64,000 nt of DNA from Helicobacter pylori (GTDB lineage: Bacteria; Campylobacterota; Campylobacteria; Campylobacterales; Helicobacteraceae), in assembly GCF_009689985.1 (NCBI RefSeq), contig NZ_QBAW01000005.1, positions 62,001-126,000 on the forward strand, read 5' to 3'. Shown here piece by piece: positions 9,323 through 19,242 of the stretch. Every line of letters starts with the position of its first letter. Within the stretch, counting starts at the first letter, position 1. The translations under genes were made by a program, and so were the position numbers. Under the pieces are notes generated by a model. The model worked only from the letters and a program-made list of their open reading frames with translations. It did no database searches and was not told the DNA's origin.

Positions 9323-9877
9323 TCATTGGCGCACAATATCAATATTTTCATCTTTAGGCTTAAAAACAAAGATTTCATTAGCAATGGTGGGGTTAATTTC
9401 TGTTTGAGAAAAAGTGATCGTAACGAGATTGTTCATGTCATCTTTAAATTCCAGCGAAAAAGGCTTGCCGTCTTTAAAAACCAAACGATAAGTGGTTTTG
9501 TTGATAGTCGTTTTAAAAGATCCGTCATCTTGCTTTTTTAAACGCTTGAGAATGGTGAAAAAATCCGTCTTGTCTTTTAAGGGCGTGATGGTCGCTTGAA
9601 ACAAATTAGGCTCATAAACCACCACTTCTTTATCATTCATGTAAATTTCTTTTTTTAAAGGCTTTTCATAAACCCATAAAGCCCAATTAGGGGCTTTAGC
9701 CTTTAAAACCCCGTAATAAACTAAAGGCTTTTCACTTTTTAAAACCTGCTTGAAATGCGCGCTAAAACTTTGCAAATGCTGCAAAACCTCTTCTTCTTTA
9801 GAAAGGGTTGGAGGATTTTTAGCATGAGCAACGCTCATAAAAACCAAAACCATTACAATCTTTAAAAAAACTTTCAT
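9323..9877 (-). CDS. lolA: Outer-membrane lipoprotein carrier LolA
   Basis: Periplasmic chaperone that carries lipoproteins from the inner-membrane Lol transporter to the outer membrane. The 184 residues start with a signal peptide (FLKIVMVLVFMSVAHA before KNPP). The mature part has the LolA pattern: SFSAHFKQVLKS, Gly-Val-Leu-Lys strands, the WALWVYEKPLKKEIYMNDKEV segment and YEPNLFQATITPL. It diverges from secA across a 146-base gap; a LolC/E-type permease lies downstream of secA, so the lipoprotein pathway parts cluster here. H. pylori has no LolB that I know of. Confidence 0.9.
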   Translation of the reverse strand: MKVFLKIVMVLVFMSVAHAKNPPTLSKEEEVLQHLQSFSAHFKQVLKSEKPLVYYGVLKAKAPNWALWVYEKPLKKEIYMNDKEVVVYEPNLFQATITPLKDKTDFFTILKRLKKQDDGSFKTTINKTTYRLVFKDGKPFSLEFKDDMNNLVTITFSQTEINPTIANEIFVFKPKDENIDIVRQ

Positions 9878-10023
9878 TATTCAAACCTTAAAACAATCTC
9901 TCATCTTTAATAAAACCCTTTATTTTACAAGACTTTTATTTTATCCATGCTAAAATGGGATTAAAAACTGACGCTTTAATAAAATAAATGAGATTGAAGC
10001 ACTCTTAAAAGGTTAGCACCACC

Positions 10024-12621
10024 ATGATAAAAGCAATCATTGGAAAAATCATTGGCACCAGAAACGATCGCTGGATCAAACAATACAAAAAACAAGTCCT
10101 AGCTATCAACGCCTTAGAGCCTGCTTATGAAAAAATGAGCGATGTTGAATTACAAAACGCTTTTGAAGAATTAAAAAAACGAGTGCGATCCGTAGAAAAA
10201 GATTTGCAAGAAAAAACCCTTTTAGAAGTTTTACCAGAAAGTTTTGCTATCACTAGAGAAGCGAGCAAAAGGATCTTAAAGATGCGCCATTTTGACGTGC
10301 AACTCATTGGGGGCATGGTCTTAAACGATGGCAAAATCGCTGAAATGAAAACCGGGGAGGGTAAGACTTTAGTCGCTACTTTAGCGGTGGCTTTGAACGC
10401 TTTAAAGGGCGAGAGCGTGTATGTAGTAACCGTTAATGATTACCTAGCCCATAGGGACTCTAAAGAAATGGAGCCGTTGTATCAATTTTTAGGTTATAGC
10501 GTAGGCACGATCACTGCGAGCGTGCGCGATGATGATGAACGCTTAGAAATTTATTCTAAAGACATTGTTTATGGCACTAATAATGAATTTGGCTTTGATT
10601 ATCTAAGGGATAACATGAAATATTCTTTAGAACATAAGGTGCAAAAATCCCATGCGTTCGCTATTGTTGATGAGGTGGATTCCATTTTAATTGATGAAGC
10701 CAGAACCCCTTTAATCATTTCAGGGCCTGTGGATAGGCGCATGGAAAATTACAACAAGGCTGATGAAGTCGCTAAAAGCATGCAAGTGGAAACCGATTTC
10801 ACCATAGACGAAAAAAACCGCGCGATTTTGATCACTGAAGAAGGGATTAAAAAAGCCGAAAACCTCTTTGGCGTGGATAATTTATACAAGATTGAAAACG
10901 CCGCCTTATCGCACCATTTAGACCAGGCTTTGAAAGCGAATTACCTCTTTTTTATTGATAAAGACTATATTGTAGCCAATAATGAAGTGGTGATTGTAGA
11001 TGAATTTACCGGCCGCTTGTCTGAGGGGAGGCGCTTTAGTGAGGGCCTGCATCAGGCTTTAGAGGCTAAAGAGGGCGTGAGCATTAAAGAAGAGAGCCAA
11101 ACCTTAGCCGATATTACTTTCCAAAATTATTTCAGGATGTTTTCTAAACTTTCAGGAATGACAGGCACGGCTCAAACCGAAGCCACAGAATTTTTAGAAA
11201 TCTATAATTTAGAAGTGGTGTCTATCCCTACTAATCTAGCGATCAAGCGAAAAGATTTGAACGATTTGATCTATAAGAGTGAAAAAGAAAAATTTGACGC
11301 TGTGATCCTTAAAATTAAAGAATTACACGATAAAGGGCAGCCCGTTTTAGTTGGCACGGCTAGTATTGAAAAGAGTGAAACCTTGCACGCTTTACTCAAA
11401 AAAGAACGCATCCCTCACACCGTTTTAAACGCCAAACAGCACACCAAAGAAGCTGAAATCATCAAAGACGCTGGGCTTAAAGGGGCGGTTACGATTGCGA
11501 CTAACATGGCAGGGAGGGGCGTTGATATTAAACTCACTGATGAAATTAAAGAGCTTGGGGGGCTGTATATCATTGGCACTGAAAGGCATGAGAGCCGCAG
11601 GATTGACAACCAATTAAGGGGGCGAAGCGGGCGCCAAGGCGATCCGGGAACAAGCCAATTTTATTTGAGTTTAGAAGACAATCTGTTACGCATTTTTGGG
11701 AGCGATAGGATTAAGGGGGTGATGGAAAAATTAGGGCTTAAAGACGGCGAACACATTGAATCAAAGCTTGTTACAAGAGCGGTGGAAAACGCGCAAAAAA
11801 AAGTGGAGAACTTGCATTTTGAAAGCCGTAAGCATTTGTTGGAATACGATGATGTGGCTAATGAGCAACGAAAAAGCGTGTATAAATTTAGAGATGAGTT
11901 ATTAGATGCCACTTACGATATTGGCGCTAAAATCGCTGAAAACAGAGAATACGCGCTCCATCAAATCTTTTCTAAACTCAAAGCCTTTGACAATCAAAAC
12001 CTGTCTAAAGAGGAACTTTTAGGGCTTAAAAACATCTTAAAAGAAGATTTTAACGCTCATGTTGAATTAGAAGATTTAGAAAAAGCCACTCCTATTGAAA
12101 ACTTTGTCGCTGAAAAATTAAAAAGCGATTATGAAAACAAAATGAAAGTTTTGGATAGCGAACAAAGAAGCCGGATTGAACGCATCGTGTATTTGCAGAT
12201 TTTAGACAACGCATGGCGAGAGCACCTTTACACAATGGATAATCTCAAAACCGGTATTAATTTAAGAGGCTATAACCAAAAAGACCCCCTTGTAGAATAC
12301 AAAAAAGAGAGTTACAACCTTTTCTTAGAACTCATTGAAGACATTAAAATGGAAGCAATCAAAACCTTTTCTAAGATCCAGTTTGAAAATGAGCAAGATT
12401 CTAGCGATGCGGAGCGTTATTTGGATAACTTTAGCGAAGAAAGAGAGCATGAGAGCGTAACTTACCGCCATGAAGAAACTTTAGATGAAGATTTGAATGC
12501 GGCCATGAAAGCTTTCGCTAAAACCCCTAAAAGGAACGAGCCTTGCCCTTGTGGGAGCGGCAAAAAATATAAAGATTGTTGCGCTAAAAGCGGGCCTAAA
12601 AAGGGCTTATTTGCCAAATAG
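10024..12621 (+). CDS. secA: Protein translocase ATPase SecA
   Basis: ATP-driven motor that pushes preproteins through SecYEG. The 865 residues show the full domain order: Walker A MKTGEGKT at 108-115, the [19 protein letters not shown] Walker B region, the preprotein cross-linking domain, the GRGVDIKL motif and [11 protein letters not shown] of the second RecA-like domain, the helical scaffold with [16 protein letters not shown], and a C-terminal zinc motif ([14 protein letters not shown]) that binds SecB or phospholipid in other bacteria. The start follows GGTTAGCACCACC. The final 11 bases overlap the next gene. Confidence 0.97.
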   Translation: MIKAIIGKIIGTRNDRWIKQYKKQVLAINALEPAYEKMSDVELQNAFEELKKRVRSVEKDLQEKTLLEVLPESFAITREASKRILKMRHFDVQLIGGMVLNDGKIAEMKTGEGKTLVATLAVALNALKGESVYVVTVNDYLAHRDSKEMEPLYQFLGYSVGTITASVRDDDERLEIYSKDIVYGTNNEFGFDYLRDNMKYSLEHKVQKSHAFAIVDEVDSILIDEARTPLIISGPVDRRMENYNKADEVAKSMQVETDFTIDEKNRAILITEEGIKKAENLFGVDNLYKIENAALSHHLDQALKANYLFFIDKDYIVANNEVVIVDEFTGRLSEGRRFSEGLHQALEAKEGVSIKEESQTLADITFQNYFRMFSKLSGMTGTAQTEATEFLEIYNLEVVSIPTNLAIKRKDLNDLIYKSEKEKFDAVILKIKELHDKGQPVLVGTASIEKSETLHALLKKERIPHTVLNAKQHTKEAEIIKDAGLKGAVTIATNMAGRGVDIKLTDEIKELGGLYIIGTERHESRRIDNQLRGRSGRQGDPGTSQFYLSLEDNLLRIFGSDRIKGVMEKLGLKDGEHIESKLVTRAVENAQKKVENLHFESRKHLLEYDDVANEQRKSVYKFRDELLDATYDIGAKIAENREYALHQIFSKLKAFDNQNLSKEELLGLKNILKEDFNAHVELEDLEKATPIENFVAEKLKSDYENKMKVLDSEQRSRIERIVYLQILDNAWREHLYTMDNLKTGINLRGYNQKDPLVEYKKESYNLFLELIEDIKMEAIKTFSKIQFENEQDSSDAERYLDNFSEEREHESVTYRHEETLDEDLNAAMKAFAKTPKRNEPCPCGSGKKYKDCCAKSGPKKGLFAK

Positions 12622-13843
12622 ATCGTTGATTTTTTTCCTTATCAAGCGTTATTTGCGTTTTGATAAAAGCCAGCCATTTATTAGTATCACCGCTTTGTTG
12701 GCTTTTTTTGGCGTGGCGGTTGGCGTGATGGTTTTAATTGTGGCTATGGCGATCATGAACGGCATGAGTAAGGAATTTGAAAAAAAGCTTTTTGTGATGA
12801 ACTACCCCTTAACGCTCTATACCACAAGCCCTTATGGGATCAGCGAAGAAGTGGTGCAAGCTTTAGAAAAAAAGTTCCCCAATTTGCTTTTTAGCCCCTA
12901 TTTGCAAACTCAAAGCCTGATTAAAAGCGCGCATTCCATGAATGGTGGCGTGGTGTTTGGGGTTGATTTTTCTAAAGAAAGGCGCATCAATGAAGTTTTA
13001 AATGATGCTTTAAAAAACACCAATGAAAACGATCTTTTTAAAAACCCTTTTAATTTGATCGTGGGGAAAAGCTTGAGATACAGCTTGAATTTAGATCTCA
13101 ACCAAAAAGCCGATTTGTTTTTCACCGAATTAGAGCCAACAGGCCTCACGCTCTCCCCTATCATGAAGCGTTTTACCATCAAAGGCGATTTTGATTCAGG
13201 GCTAAAATCTTATGACATGAGCTACATGTATTCTAGCCTTCAAGCCATAAGCGCGATCAGGAGATTGCCCTTAGGGCTTTATGATGGGGTGCATGTCTAT
13301 TCTAAAACGCCCATGAAGGATATTGAAATTTTACGCAACGCTTTAAAAACCATCAACCACCATGGCATAGGCATTGAAGGGTGGTGGCAACAAAACGGGA
13401 ATTTTTTCTCGGCTATGGAATTAGAAAAAAGAGCGTTATTCATTGTGCTCATGCTCATTATTTTAATGGCGTCTTTGAATATCATCAGCTCGCTTTTAAT
13501 GGTGGTGATGAACAGGCGTAAAGAAATCGCCCTACTCTTTAGCATGGGGAGCAGCCAAAAAGAAATCCAAAAAACCTTTTTTTATTTGGGCAATATCATT
13601 GGTTTAGGCGGTGTGGCGCTTGGGGTGGTTTTAGCGTTTTTAAGCATGTATCTTTTAAGTGTGTTCCCTATCATCTCGCTCCCAGCGGATGTTTATGGCA
13701 TTAACACCTTGCCTTTGGATCTGTCTTTAATGGATTTTATGCTCACTCTAATAGGCTCTGTGATTATCGTAGCGCTTTCTTCTTATTATCCGTCTAAAAA
13801 AGCTTCTCATATTGACGCTTTAAGCGTGTTAAGGAATGAATAA
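12611..13843 (+). CDS. LolC/LolE-type lipoprotein-releasing permease (FtsX-like)
   Basis: Inner-membrane permease of the lipoprotein-releasing ABC system, 410 residues from TTG at 12611. I chose this start because AAGGG at 12601-12605 sits 5 bases before it; it overlaps the secA end by 11 bases. The protein shows an N-terminal membrane helix ([26 protein letters not shown]), a large periplasmic domain, then three helices near the C-terminus, with [20 protein letters not shown] and [13 protein letters not shown], the typical MacB/FtsX pattern. LolA is close by. The matching LolD ATPase is not in this window. It is often annotated as LolC or LolE; the two cannot be separated here. Confidence 0.85.
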   Translation: MPNRSLIFFLIKRYLRFDKSQPFISITALLAFFGVAVGVMVLIVAMAIMNGMSKEFEKKLFVMNYPLTLYTTSPYGISEEVVQALEKKFPNLLFSPYLQTQSLIKSAHSMNGGVVFGVDFSKERRINEVLNDALKNTNENDLFKNPFNLIVGKSLRYSLNLDLNQKADLFFTELEPTGLTLSPIMKRFTIKGDFDSGLKSYDMSYMYSSLQAISAIRRLPLGLYDGVHVYSKTPMKDIEILRNALKTINHHGIGIEGWWQQNGNFFSAMELEKRALFIVLMLIILMASLNIISSLLMVVMNRRKEIALLFSMGSSQKEIQKTFFYLGNIIGLGGVALGVVLAFLSMYLLSVFPIISLPADVYGINTLPLDLSLMDFMLTLIGSVIIVALSSYYPSKKASHIDALSVLRNE

Positions 13844-13944
13844 ATTAAAAAATTAAATAATATTGAGATTAAATAAGGCTTTGAGTGTCTGTATTTGATT
13901 GACAAAAAAAATTTTATTCTCAAAATTAAAAAAAACAATAATAT

Positions 13945-13993
13945 TATGCTAGTATTAAAGAACGACTTAGTTAAGAATTAACTTTGTAAGTCG
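13945..13993 (+). promoter_or_regulatory. hofF: hofF leader: -10 box and stem-loop
   Basis: TATGCT at 13945-13950 is a plausible -10 box. It is followed by an inverted repeat CGACTTA-GTTAA (13963-13974), loop GAA, TTAAC (13978-13982), a 4-base bulge, TAAGTCG (13987-13993). This would fold at the very 5' end of the hofF leader RNA. Confidence 0.45.
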
Positions 13994-14018
13994 GACTTCG
14001 TAGAAAAAAGGACGAAAG

Positions 14019-14069
14019 ATGAACAGACTGATTAGACTCTCAAGATCTGTAAGAAAAAATTTTCTTTGA
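14019..14069 (+). CDS. Possible 16-residue leader peptide before hofF
   Basis: A short ORF MNRLIRLSRSVRKNFL, then TGA, with a good ribosome site AAGGA at 14008-14012 (6-base spacing), 52 bases before the hofF start. The peptide is basic and amphipathic. It does not match the AapA toxins I remember. It may be a translated leader, a tiny peptide gene, or chance. Confidence 0.35.
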   Translation: MNRLIRLSRSVRKNFL

Positions 14070-14121
14070 ATGGTGTTGGCTTACTCTATTTAGAATTTTT
14101 TGTTTATACTAAGGGTTAAAC

Positions 14122-15621
14122 ATGAACTATAAAGTTGCATCCGCTAAAAATATCGCAACGCTTCTTTTTTTATTCTCTTCTCAAAGTCAAGCTTTTGATT
14201 TGGGTAAAATCGCTAAAATTAAAGCAGGTGCTGAAAGTTTCTCTAAAGTCGGTTTCAATAACAAACCTATCAACACTAATAAAGGGCTTTACCCTACCGA
14301 AACCTTTATGACGATCATGGCTTACATGCAAGTGGATTTTACGGAGCTCTTGCCCAAAAGCGCTACGGCTAACGGGCATCACTTAGACGGGAGTCTTGGG
14401 GGTTGGGGGGGTGCTGTTATTTTTGATAGCACTAAGGATTTCATTAACGAAGTTACAGGAAAACCCTATGGAGCTATGGCTTGGAACTATGTGGGCTATT
14501 GGGGCGGTCTTGTAGGGCAAAAACCATGGGCTAGTTGCGGGTTAGCCACAGGGAATTTGACCCAAGGCCAATACGATAAGATGACTCAAGCCCAAATGAC
14601 ACAATTGTCCAATCAAGAGGCTTTAGAGGCTTCCACTTGTGCAAAAACTTATGCCGATCACACCAGAAATTATGTGATTTATAACGCTTACTTGCGCTAC
14701 AACTACAAAGATATTTTTGAAATTAGGGGCGGAAGATACGAATCCCCAGCGGATTATATGAGTGGTTACAACCAAGGCTTGGATATGACCTTAAACTTAG
14801 GGAATTTCAAATTCTGGTGGTTTAGCTCTTTTGGTCGTGGTTTTGCCTATAATGAATGGCTTTATAATTTCTATTCGCCTAAAACCTACACCCTTAAAAA
14901 CGGGCAAACCATAAACCCTGGGGTGCATGCCTTTTATATCATTTGGAATTACAAGGGTTTCAGCATTCAGCCTTTTGTCTATTTTTCACCCTTTAATGAA
15001 TACGACCCTAACTTTACGATCACTTATGATAGTAACCCCACTTTTACTGGATTAGGGTTTCGCTCTCAAACCGATGTTACCGTGCTTAATCCTTTTTATG
15101 CTAAAAGGTTTTGGGACACCTATCAATTTGGCATGCCGGCCGGTAAGAATGCGCACAGCTTGATGATCAAACAAAAGTTTGAATGGAATGAATACAATTT
15201 TGGTTTTGGGATTTATAAATCCTTTGGGAACGCTAACTGGATGATAGGCTACCATGGTAACCGCTTAGGCTTTGACTTTTGGACAAACACCGTTTATGCA
15301 AACACCCTTAACTCTTTGTCTTACATGATGGATGCGAACGCTTTTACCGTGTTTGCCTTTGGCGGTGGGGTGCATAGGAAATTCCTTTGGGGCTTATTGG
15401 GGCGTTTGACCTATGGGCCTAGGGCGAACGAACAAGTCCTATCGCTCAACTTGGGCTATAAATTCACTAAAAATTTCTCAGCCGACATCAAATTTGAATA
15501 TTACAATGTGCTCATGCATCAAGGCTATAAAATGGGGTGGAACGGGCCAAAATTGGACAGCCAGCCTGCAACCGATCAAGACAGAAGCCATATTTTCACC
15601 GAGATAGTGTGGAAGCTTTAA
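14122..15621 (+). CDS. hofF: Outer-membrane protein HofF (Hof family)
   Basis: Outer-membrane beta-barrel protein of 499 residues. A signal peptide (NIATLLFLFSSQSQA before FDLGK) is followed by a mature domain with many aromatic strands and a C-terminus EIVWKL. It is homologous to HofE: shared ESFSKVGFN, DHTRNYV, WWFSSFGRG, SNPTFTGLGFRSQT, FNFGFGIYKSFGNANW and FGGGVHRKFLWGLLGRLTYG. An extra loop (about residues 130-175, with two Cys) is longer than in HofE. A porin-like role is inferred only. Its leader holds a hairpin and a short ORF. Confidence 0.9.
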   Translation: MNYKVASAKNIATLLFLFSSQSQAFDLGKIAKIKAGAESFSKVGFNNKPINTNKGLYPTETFMTIMAYMQVDFTELLPKSATANGHHLDGSLGGWGGAVIFDSTKDFINEVTGKPYGAMAWNYVGYWGGLVGQKPWASCGLATGNLTQGQYDKMTQAQMTQLSNQEALEASTCAKTYADHTRNYVIYNAYLRYNYKDIFEIRGGRYESPADYMSGYNQGLDMTLNLGNFKFWWFSSFGRGFAYNEWLYNFYSPKTYTLKNGQTINPGVHAFYIIWNYKGFSIQPFVYFSPFNEYDPNFTITYDSNPTFTGLGFRSQTDVTVLNPFYAKRFWDTYQFGMPAGKNAHSLMIKQKFEWNEYNFGFGIYKSFGNANWMIGYHGNRLGFDFWTNTVYANTLNSLSYMMDANAFTVFAFGGGVHRKFLWGLLGRLTYGPRANEQVLSLNLGYKFTKNFSADIKFEYYNVLMHQGYKMGWNGPKLDSQPATDQDRSHIFTEIVWKL

Positions 15622-15634
15622 GCCCTCTTTAAAT

Positions 15635-15656
15635 AACGACCCTTTAAGGGGTTGTT
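15635..15656 (+). terminator. hofF: hofF terminator hairpin
   Basis: AACGACCC, a short AT loop, then GGGGTTGTT followed by AAAA; 14 bases after the hofF stop. The arms pair over 8-9 bases with one wobble. This is a likely terminator. Confidence 0.5.
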
Positions 15657-15834
15657 AAAACGCCTAGCAAGAAATCAGCCATTAAAAAGTGCTTTATTGC
15701 CTATCTTAGGGGTTGTTTTTAAAAAAGCGTTGGAATTTTTAAACTTTTTTATTACGCTATTTTTGGCTCTGTTATACTAAAACTTTTATTTTTAAAAATG
15801 GGCTTTTAGTTGCTTGGTTTTGTCATCTTAAAAC

Positions 15835-16470
15835 TCATTTTTTAACTTCTTTGTGTGAGGTTAGTGGTTTGAAGGTTAATAGTTTTTCTCTGTAATATTC
15901 GTATTGTTTTTTCCTGGCTTCTATTTCAGCTGGTATACCGGCTAATAAATCGGTGGTTAGGATTGAAAATTGATCCAAAATCTTAACGATCTCTTGTTGG
16001 ATTTCTAGGGGTGGGATGGGGATTGTTATTTTTGAAAGTAATTTCTTTGAAACATTGAAGCGTGTTACACCATTAGCAACTTTTGAAATATTTTTCCTAA
16101 AATTGTAATCTCTTAAAAAATGTTTAAGAAACGATGGATTAAATAAATTCTCATCAAAAAATCTAAAACCAAAACAAAAACTATTAAGATAAATATCTTT
16201 TTCAATCTTTTGAGTAACTACGCAAGACATCGCACAATCCTCTAAATTTTCAGATGAACCAGTAAAAAGCACATCGCCTAATTGAATTGTATTTTGTTTT
16301 TCTTTATCCCCTATTTGAACACTTTCTAAAGCATTTAGATCTAATTGTGGATTATTAAAAACATTGACATAAGGAACATAAAATTTATTCCCTTGAGAGA
16401 AAGATTTTTTACTTTTTCCAACAAGTCCGCTATAAAATCCCCCAATATCCCCCAACTTCCTAAACTCCAC
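15835..16470 (-). pseudogene. hsdS: Type I restriction specificity subunit HsdS, C-terminal half (after frameshift)
   Basis: Second half of a broken hsdS. It carries the second target-recognition domain (about residues 8-115) and the C-terminal conserved helix region (IPIPPLEIQQEIVKILDQFS, then EIEARKKQYEYYREKLL). Its GTG start (VEFRKLG) is an internal codon of the ancestral gene and has poor ribosome spacing, so independent translation is doubtful. The upstream half ends 4 bases away in another frame. Restoring one base in an A run would give a continuous protein of about 428 residues, the usual HsdS size. No hsdM or hsdR is adjacent. Confidence 0.85.
15974..16023. repeat. hsdS: 50-bp perfect repeat in hsdS (copy at C-terminal half)
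   Basis: Identical over 50 bases to 16659-16708. Encodes the conserved PIPPLEIQQEIVKILD region that follows each target-recognition domain. Such repeats allow recombination that moves the recognition domains. Confidence 0.95.
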
Positions 16471-16496
16471 CCCCTTAGGCGCTAAAGTTTGGAGTA
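16449..16496. repeat. hsdS: 48-bp repeat in hsdS (before second recognition domain)
   Basis: Matches 17056-17103 with two mismatches over 48 bases; encodes LQTLAPKGVEFRKLG, which precedes each target-recognition domain. Confidence 0.95.
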
Positions 16497-17122
16497 GGGT
16501 TTTTAAGGGTTTGGGGTAGGTTTTTTGCGCTCATTTTTGCGTCTTTGTGGTTTTGTTTAATGTCCTTAAAGTCTAAAAGCATGTTTTGGTAATACTCATA
16601 TTGCTTTTTTCGCGCTTTTAATTCTGTGTTTAATTCTGTGTTTAATTCTGTGAAAGCGTCCAAAATCTTAACGATCTCTTGTTGGATTTCTAGGGGTGGG
16701 ATGGGGATGGTTATTTGCATAATATTATTACTAGAAATGCTATAAGGTATAGCGCTTCTATTTGAAATAGAATATAAATAATTTTGCATGTTTGTTAATA
16801 CATAATAAAGGTATCTATTGATTAGGGTTTCGTTTGGAATGACAGAAAAACAAACATCATTTGCCCAAAACTTTTGATTTTGCCAATTGACAAATCCGGC
16901 TGTTCCATATTGAGCTATAGTAATTGTATTTTCCTCTCTGTTATATTCATTTAAATATCCCATAAATCCTATTCCACCAGATACAACGGGATATTTTCCT
17001 TTATCTAATATTTCTTTTTTTGTAACCCTTTTACCTCTAATGATTTCACACACCTCCCCCAATTTCCTAAACTCCACCCCTTTAGGCGCTAAAGTTTGGA
17101 GTAAGCGCTCTATTTTATGCAT
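16475..17122 (-). CDS. hsdS: Type I restriction specificity subunit HsdS, N-terminal half
   Basis: DNA-recognition subunit of a type I restriction-modification enzyme, truncated to 215 residues by a frameshift. It has the start MHKIERLLQTLAPKGVEFRKLG, the first target-recognition domain and the central conserved region (PIPPLEIQQEIVKILDAFTE, then TELNTELNTELKARKKQYEYY), followed by 21 out-of-frame-type residues. The break is an extra base in an A5 run (T5 at 16500-16504 on the plus strand). Half-HsdS proteins of other type I systems can dimerise and recognise palindromic sites, so this half may still work. It is an orphan, with neighbours hofF and cadA. Confidence 0.85.
   Translation of the reverse strand: MHKIERLLQTLAPKGVEFRKLGEVCEIIRGKRVTKKEILDKGKYPVVSGGIGFMGYLNEYNREENTITIAQYGTAGFVNWQNQKFWANDVCFSVIPNETLINRYLYYVLTNMQNYLYSISNRSAIPYSISSNNIMQITIPIPPLEIQQEIVKILDAFTELNTELNTELKARKKQYEYYQNMLLDFKDIKQNHKDAKMSAKNLPQTLKNPTPNFSA
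16621..16652. repeat. hsdS: 12-bp tandem repeat encoding TELN in the HsdS spacer
   Basis: ATTCTGTGTTTA occurs at 16621-16632 and 16633-16644, then a partial copy to 16652. On the coding strand it gives TELNTELNTEL. Repeats at this place set the spacing between the two half-sites in EcoR124I-type enzymes (known). Confidence 0.9.
16659..16708. repeat. hsdS: 50-bp perfect repeat in hsdS (central copy)
   Basis: Partner of 15974-16023; same strand and same reading phase, after the first recognition domain. Confidence 0.95.
17056..17103. repeat. hsdS: 48-bp repeat in hsdS (gene start copy)
   Basis: Partner of 16449-16496 (two mismatches), before the first recognition domain. Confidence 0.95.
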
Positions 17123-17157
17123 TTTGCCCTTCTTCTAAATGGCTGATGATAAGATCA

Positions 17158-19218
17158 TTAAGCCCTCATCGCGCGCATGGAGTTGGCTAAAGCTAAAAGC
17201 GTAACCCCCACATCGCCAAAGACCGCTTCCCACAAGCTCGCTACCCCCATAAGCCCTAGCACGATAAAAACCGCCTTAACCCCTAAAGCGAACAAGATAT
17301 TTTGCCAAATAATGCTTTTAGTTTTTTTAGCGATCGCTAGGACTTTTACCAAAGAGCTTAAGGAGTCATTAGTGATCACAATGTCCGCGCTTTGCTTGCT
17401 CAATTCTGAGCCTTTCCCCATGCCAATCCCCACATCAGCGCTCGCTAGAGTCGGAGCGTCATTGATGCCATCGCCTACAAAAATCGCCGGGGCTTTATAG
17501 CGTTCTTTAAAAGTTTTAAACACGCTCGTTTTTTCTTCAGGTAGTAAGCTCGCATAGTATTCACAGCCTAGAGTTTGAGCGATGCTCTCAGTCGCGCTTT
17601 TTCTGTCCCCGCTCAAAATGCAAAAATTTTCTATCCCTTGCGCTTTTAAATCCCTTAAGCACTCTATGGCGTCATCTTTAATCTCATCGCTAATGACGAT
17701 ATAACCCACATAAGTCTGATTGAAAGCCACATGCACGATCGTGCCGTTTTCTGGGGAAGGGCTGTGCGCGATATTGAATTGATCGAGCATTTTTTCATTC
17801 CCTGCGATGATTAAATCCGTATTGCATTGCGCTTTAACCCCCATTCCGCTCAATTCTTCGTAATTTTTAATGTCATGCTGGTGCTTATCGTCCTTTAACA
17901 TTTCTTCGCATGCTTTTTGAATGGATAAAGCGATCGGGTGCGTGGATAAAAGCTGCGAACAAGAAGCGTAATGCAAAACTTCTTCTTTAGAATGCCCATT
18001 TTGCGGCACAATATCTATCACTTTAAAAACGCCTTTAGTCAAAGTGCCGGTTTTATCAAAGGCGATGCTTTTAGCTTGGGTAAGCACCTCTAAAACATGC
18101 ACGCCTTTCATTAAAATGCCCTTTCTGCTCGCCGCTCCCACGCCCCCAAAATACCCTAAAGGCACAGAAATCACTAACGCACAAGGACAGCTCACCATTA
18201 AAGCCACAAGCCCCCTATAAATCCACTCATCAAAGCTCCCCATAGAAAACAAGGGCGGTAATATAGCGATCATTAAAGCAATGAATAAAACGCTTGGGGT
18301 GTAGTAGCGTGAAAATTTAGTGATAAATTTCTCGGTTTCGCTCTTTTCATTCGTGGCTTGTTGGACTAAATCCACCACTTTAGCGATAGAAGAATCTTTA
18401 TACATTTTTTCTACTTTAATTTCAAGGACCGCTTTTAAATTTAAGCTCCCCCCTAAAACTTTAGAGCGTTCGCTGACATTAACAGGCATAGACTCCCCAC
18501 TCAACGCCCTTTCATCTAGCAAGCTTTCACCCTTGATCACCACGCCATCCACAGGCACTTTTTCGCCGACTTTCACCACCACGATGTCATTGACTCTTAA
18601 ATCTTCAGGCGCGACGCTCACTAGCGCATCGCCCTTTTTCAAATAAGCCAAATTAGGAGCGACATCCACTAAAGCCTTAAGGGATTTTTTAGAGCGAGCG
18701 ATAGCGAGTTTTTGCAAAAATTCGCCCGCTGAATAAAACACCATAATAGACACGCTCTCTTCATAAGCCCCCACGCAAAAAGCCGCAATAGTCGCAATGA
18801 GCATCAAAGCGTTTTCATCAAAAAACTGCCCTTTTCTAAGCCCACGAAACGCCCCTAAAATCACATCTTTACCGCTCACTAGATACACTAAAGCCAACAC
18901 GAAAAACATAGCCTTTTCAATAAAAGGGCTAGGCTCAAAGTGTAAGATTAAAATCGCGCCCAAAAATACAATGATCGTAATAATGAGTGGCGTAAAACTC
19001 AAGGGTTTTTCTGTGGCCTCTTTAAAAGACAGGCTCAAATGCGGTTCATTCTGCTTGATGAAAGCCTTAACTTTTTCAAAATCGCTCGTGTCCAAAAACA
19101 ACTTACTGGTGCTGAAATTGATTTGAGCTTTTTTCACATAGTCTAGTTTGTTTAAATCCCTTTCTAATTTAGACGCGCAATCAGGGCAATCCAAATTATG
19201 AATGTGGTATTCTTGCAT
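17158..19218 (-). CDS. cadA: Heavy-metal P1B-type ATPase CadA (Zn/Cd/Co export)
   Basis: Metal-exporting P-type ATPase of 686 residues. An N-terminal heavy-metal domain has Cys11 and Cys14 (LDCPDCAS); the ion-site CPC is at 344-346 in the sixth helix; the phosphorylated Asp is 388 ([10 protein letters not shown]); the actuator has LSGESMPV (near 239-246) and the hinge [17 protein letters not shown] follows. In H. pylori CadA gives cadmium, zinc and cobalt resistance and supports urease activity (literature knowledge). AGGGAGA sits just before the start. It is followed on the same strand by the hsdS gene. Confidence 0.93.
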   Translation of the reverse strand: MQEYHIHNLDCPDCASKLERDLNKLDYVKKAQINFSTSKLFLDTSDFEKVKAFIKQNEPHLSLSFKEATEKPLSFTPLIITIIVFLGAILILHFEPSPFIEKAMFFVLALVYLVSGKDVILGAFRGLRKGQFFDENALMLIATIAAFCVGAYEESVSIMVFYSAGEFLQKLAIARSKKSLKALVDVAPNLAYLKKGDALVSVAPEDLRVNDIVVVKVGEKVPVDGVVIKGESLLDERALSGESMPVNVSERSKVLGGSLNLKAVLEIKVEKMYKDSSIAKVVDLVQQATNEKSETEKFITKFSRYYTPSVLFIALMIAILPPLFSMGSFDEWIYRGLVALMVSCPCALVISVPLGYFGGVGAASRKGILMKGVHVLEVLTQAKSIAFDKTGTLTKGVFKVIDIVPQNGHSKEEVLHYASCSQLLSTHPIALSIQKACEEMLKDDKHQHDIKNYEELSGMGVKAQCNTDLIIAGNEKMLDQFNIAHSPSPENGTIVHVAFNQTYVGYIVISDEIKDDAIECLRDLKAQGIENFCILSGDRKSATESIAQTLGCEYYASLLPEEKTSVFKTFKERYKAPAIFVGDGINDAPTLASADVGIGMGKGSELSKQSADIVITNDSLSSLVKVLAIAKKTKSIIWQNILFALGVKAVFIVLGLMGVASLWEAVFGDVGVTLLALANSMRAMRA

Positions 19219-19242
19219 TTTCTCTCCCTTATAAAAATCCTT

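Noticed and set aside
15622-15834. hsdM or hsdR fragment next to hsdS
   Set aside because: The 213-base spacer has only a terminator-like hairpin and AT-rich sequence; no methylase or helicase motifs on either strand.
17177-17500. Long antisense ORF inside cadA (and similar ones at 18320-18646 and 18797-19126)
   Set aside because: Fully antisense to a well-supported gene; composition follows the shadow frame and there is no start signal.
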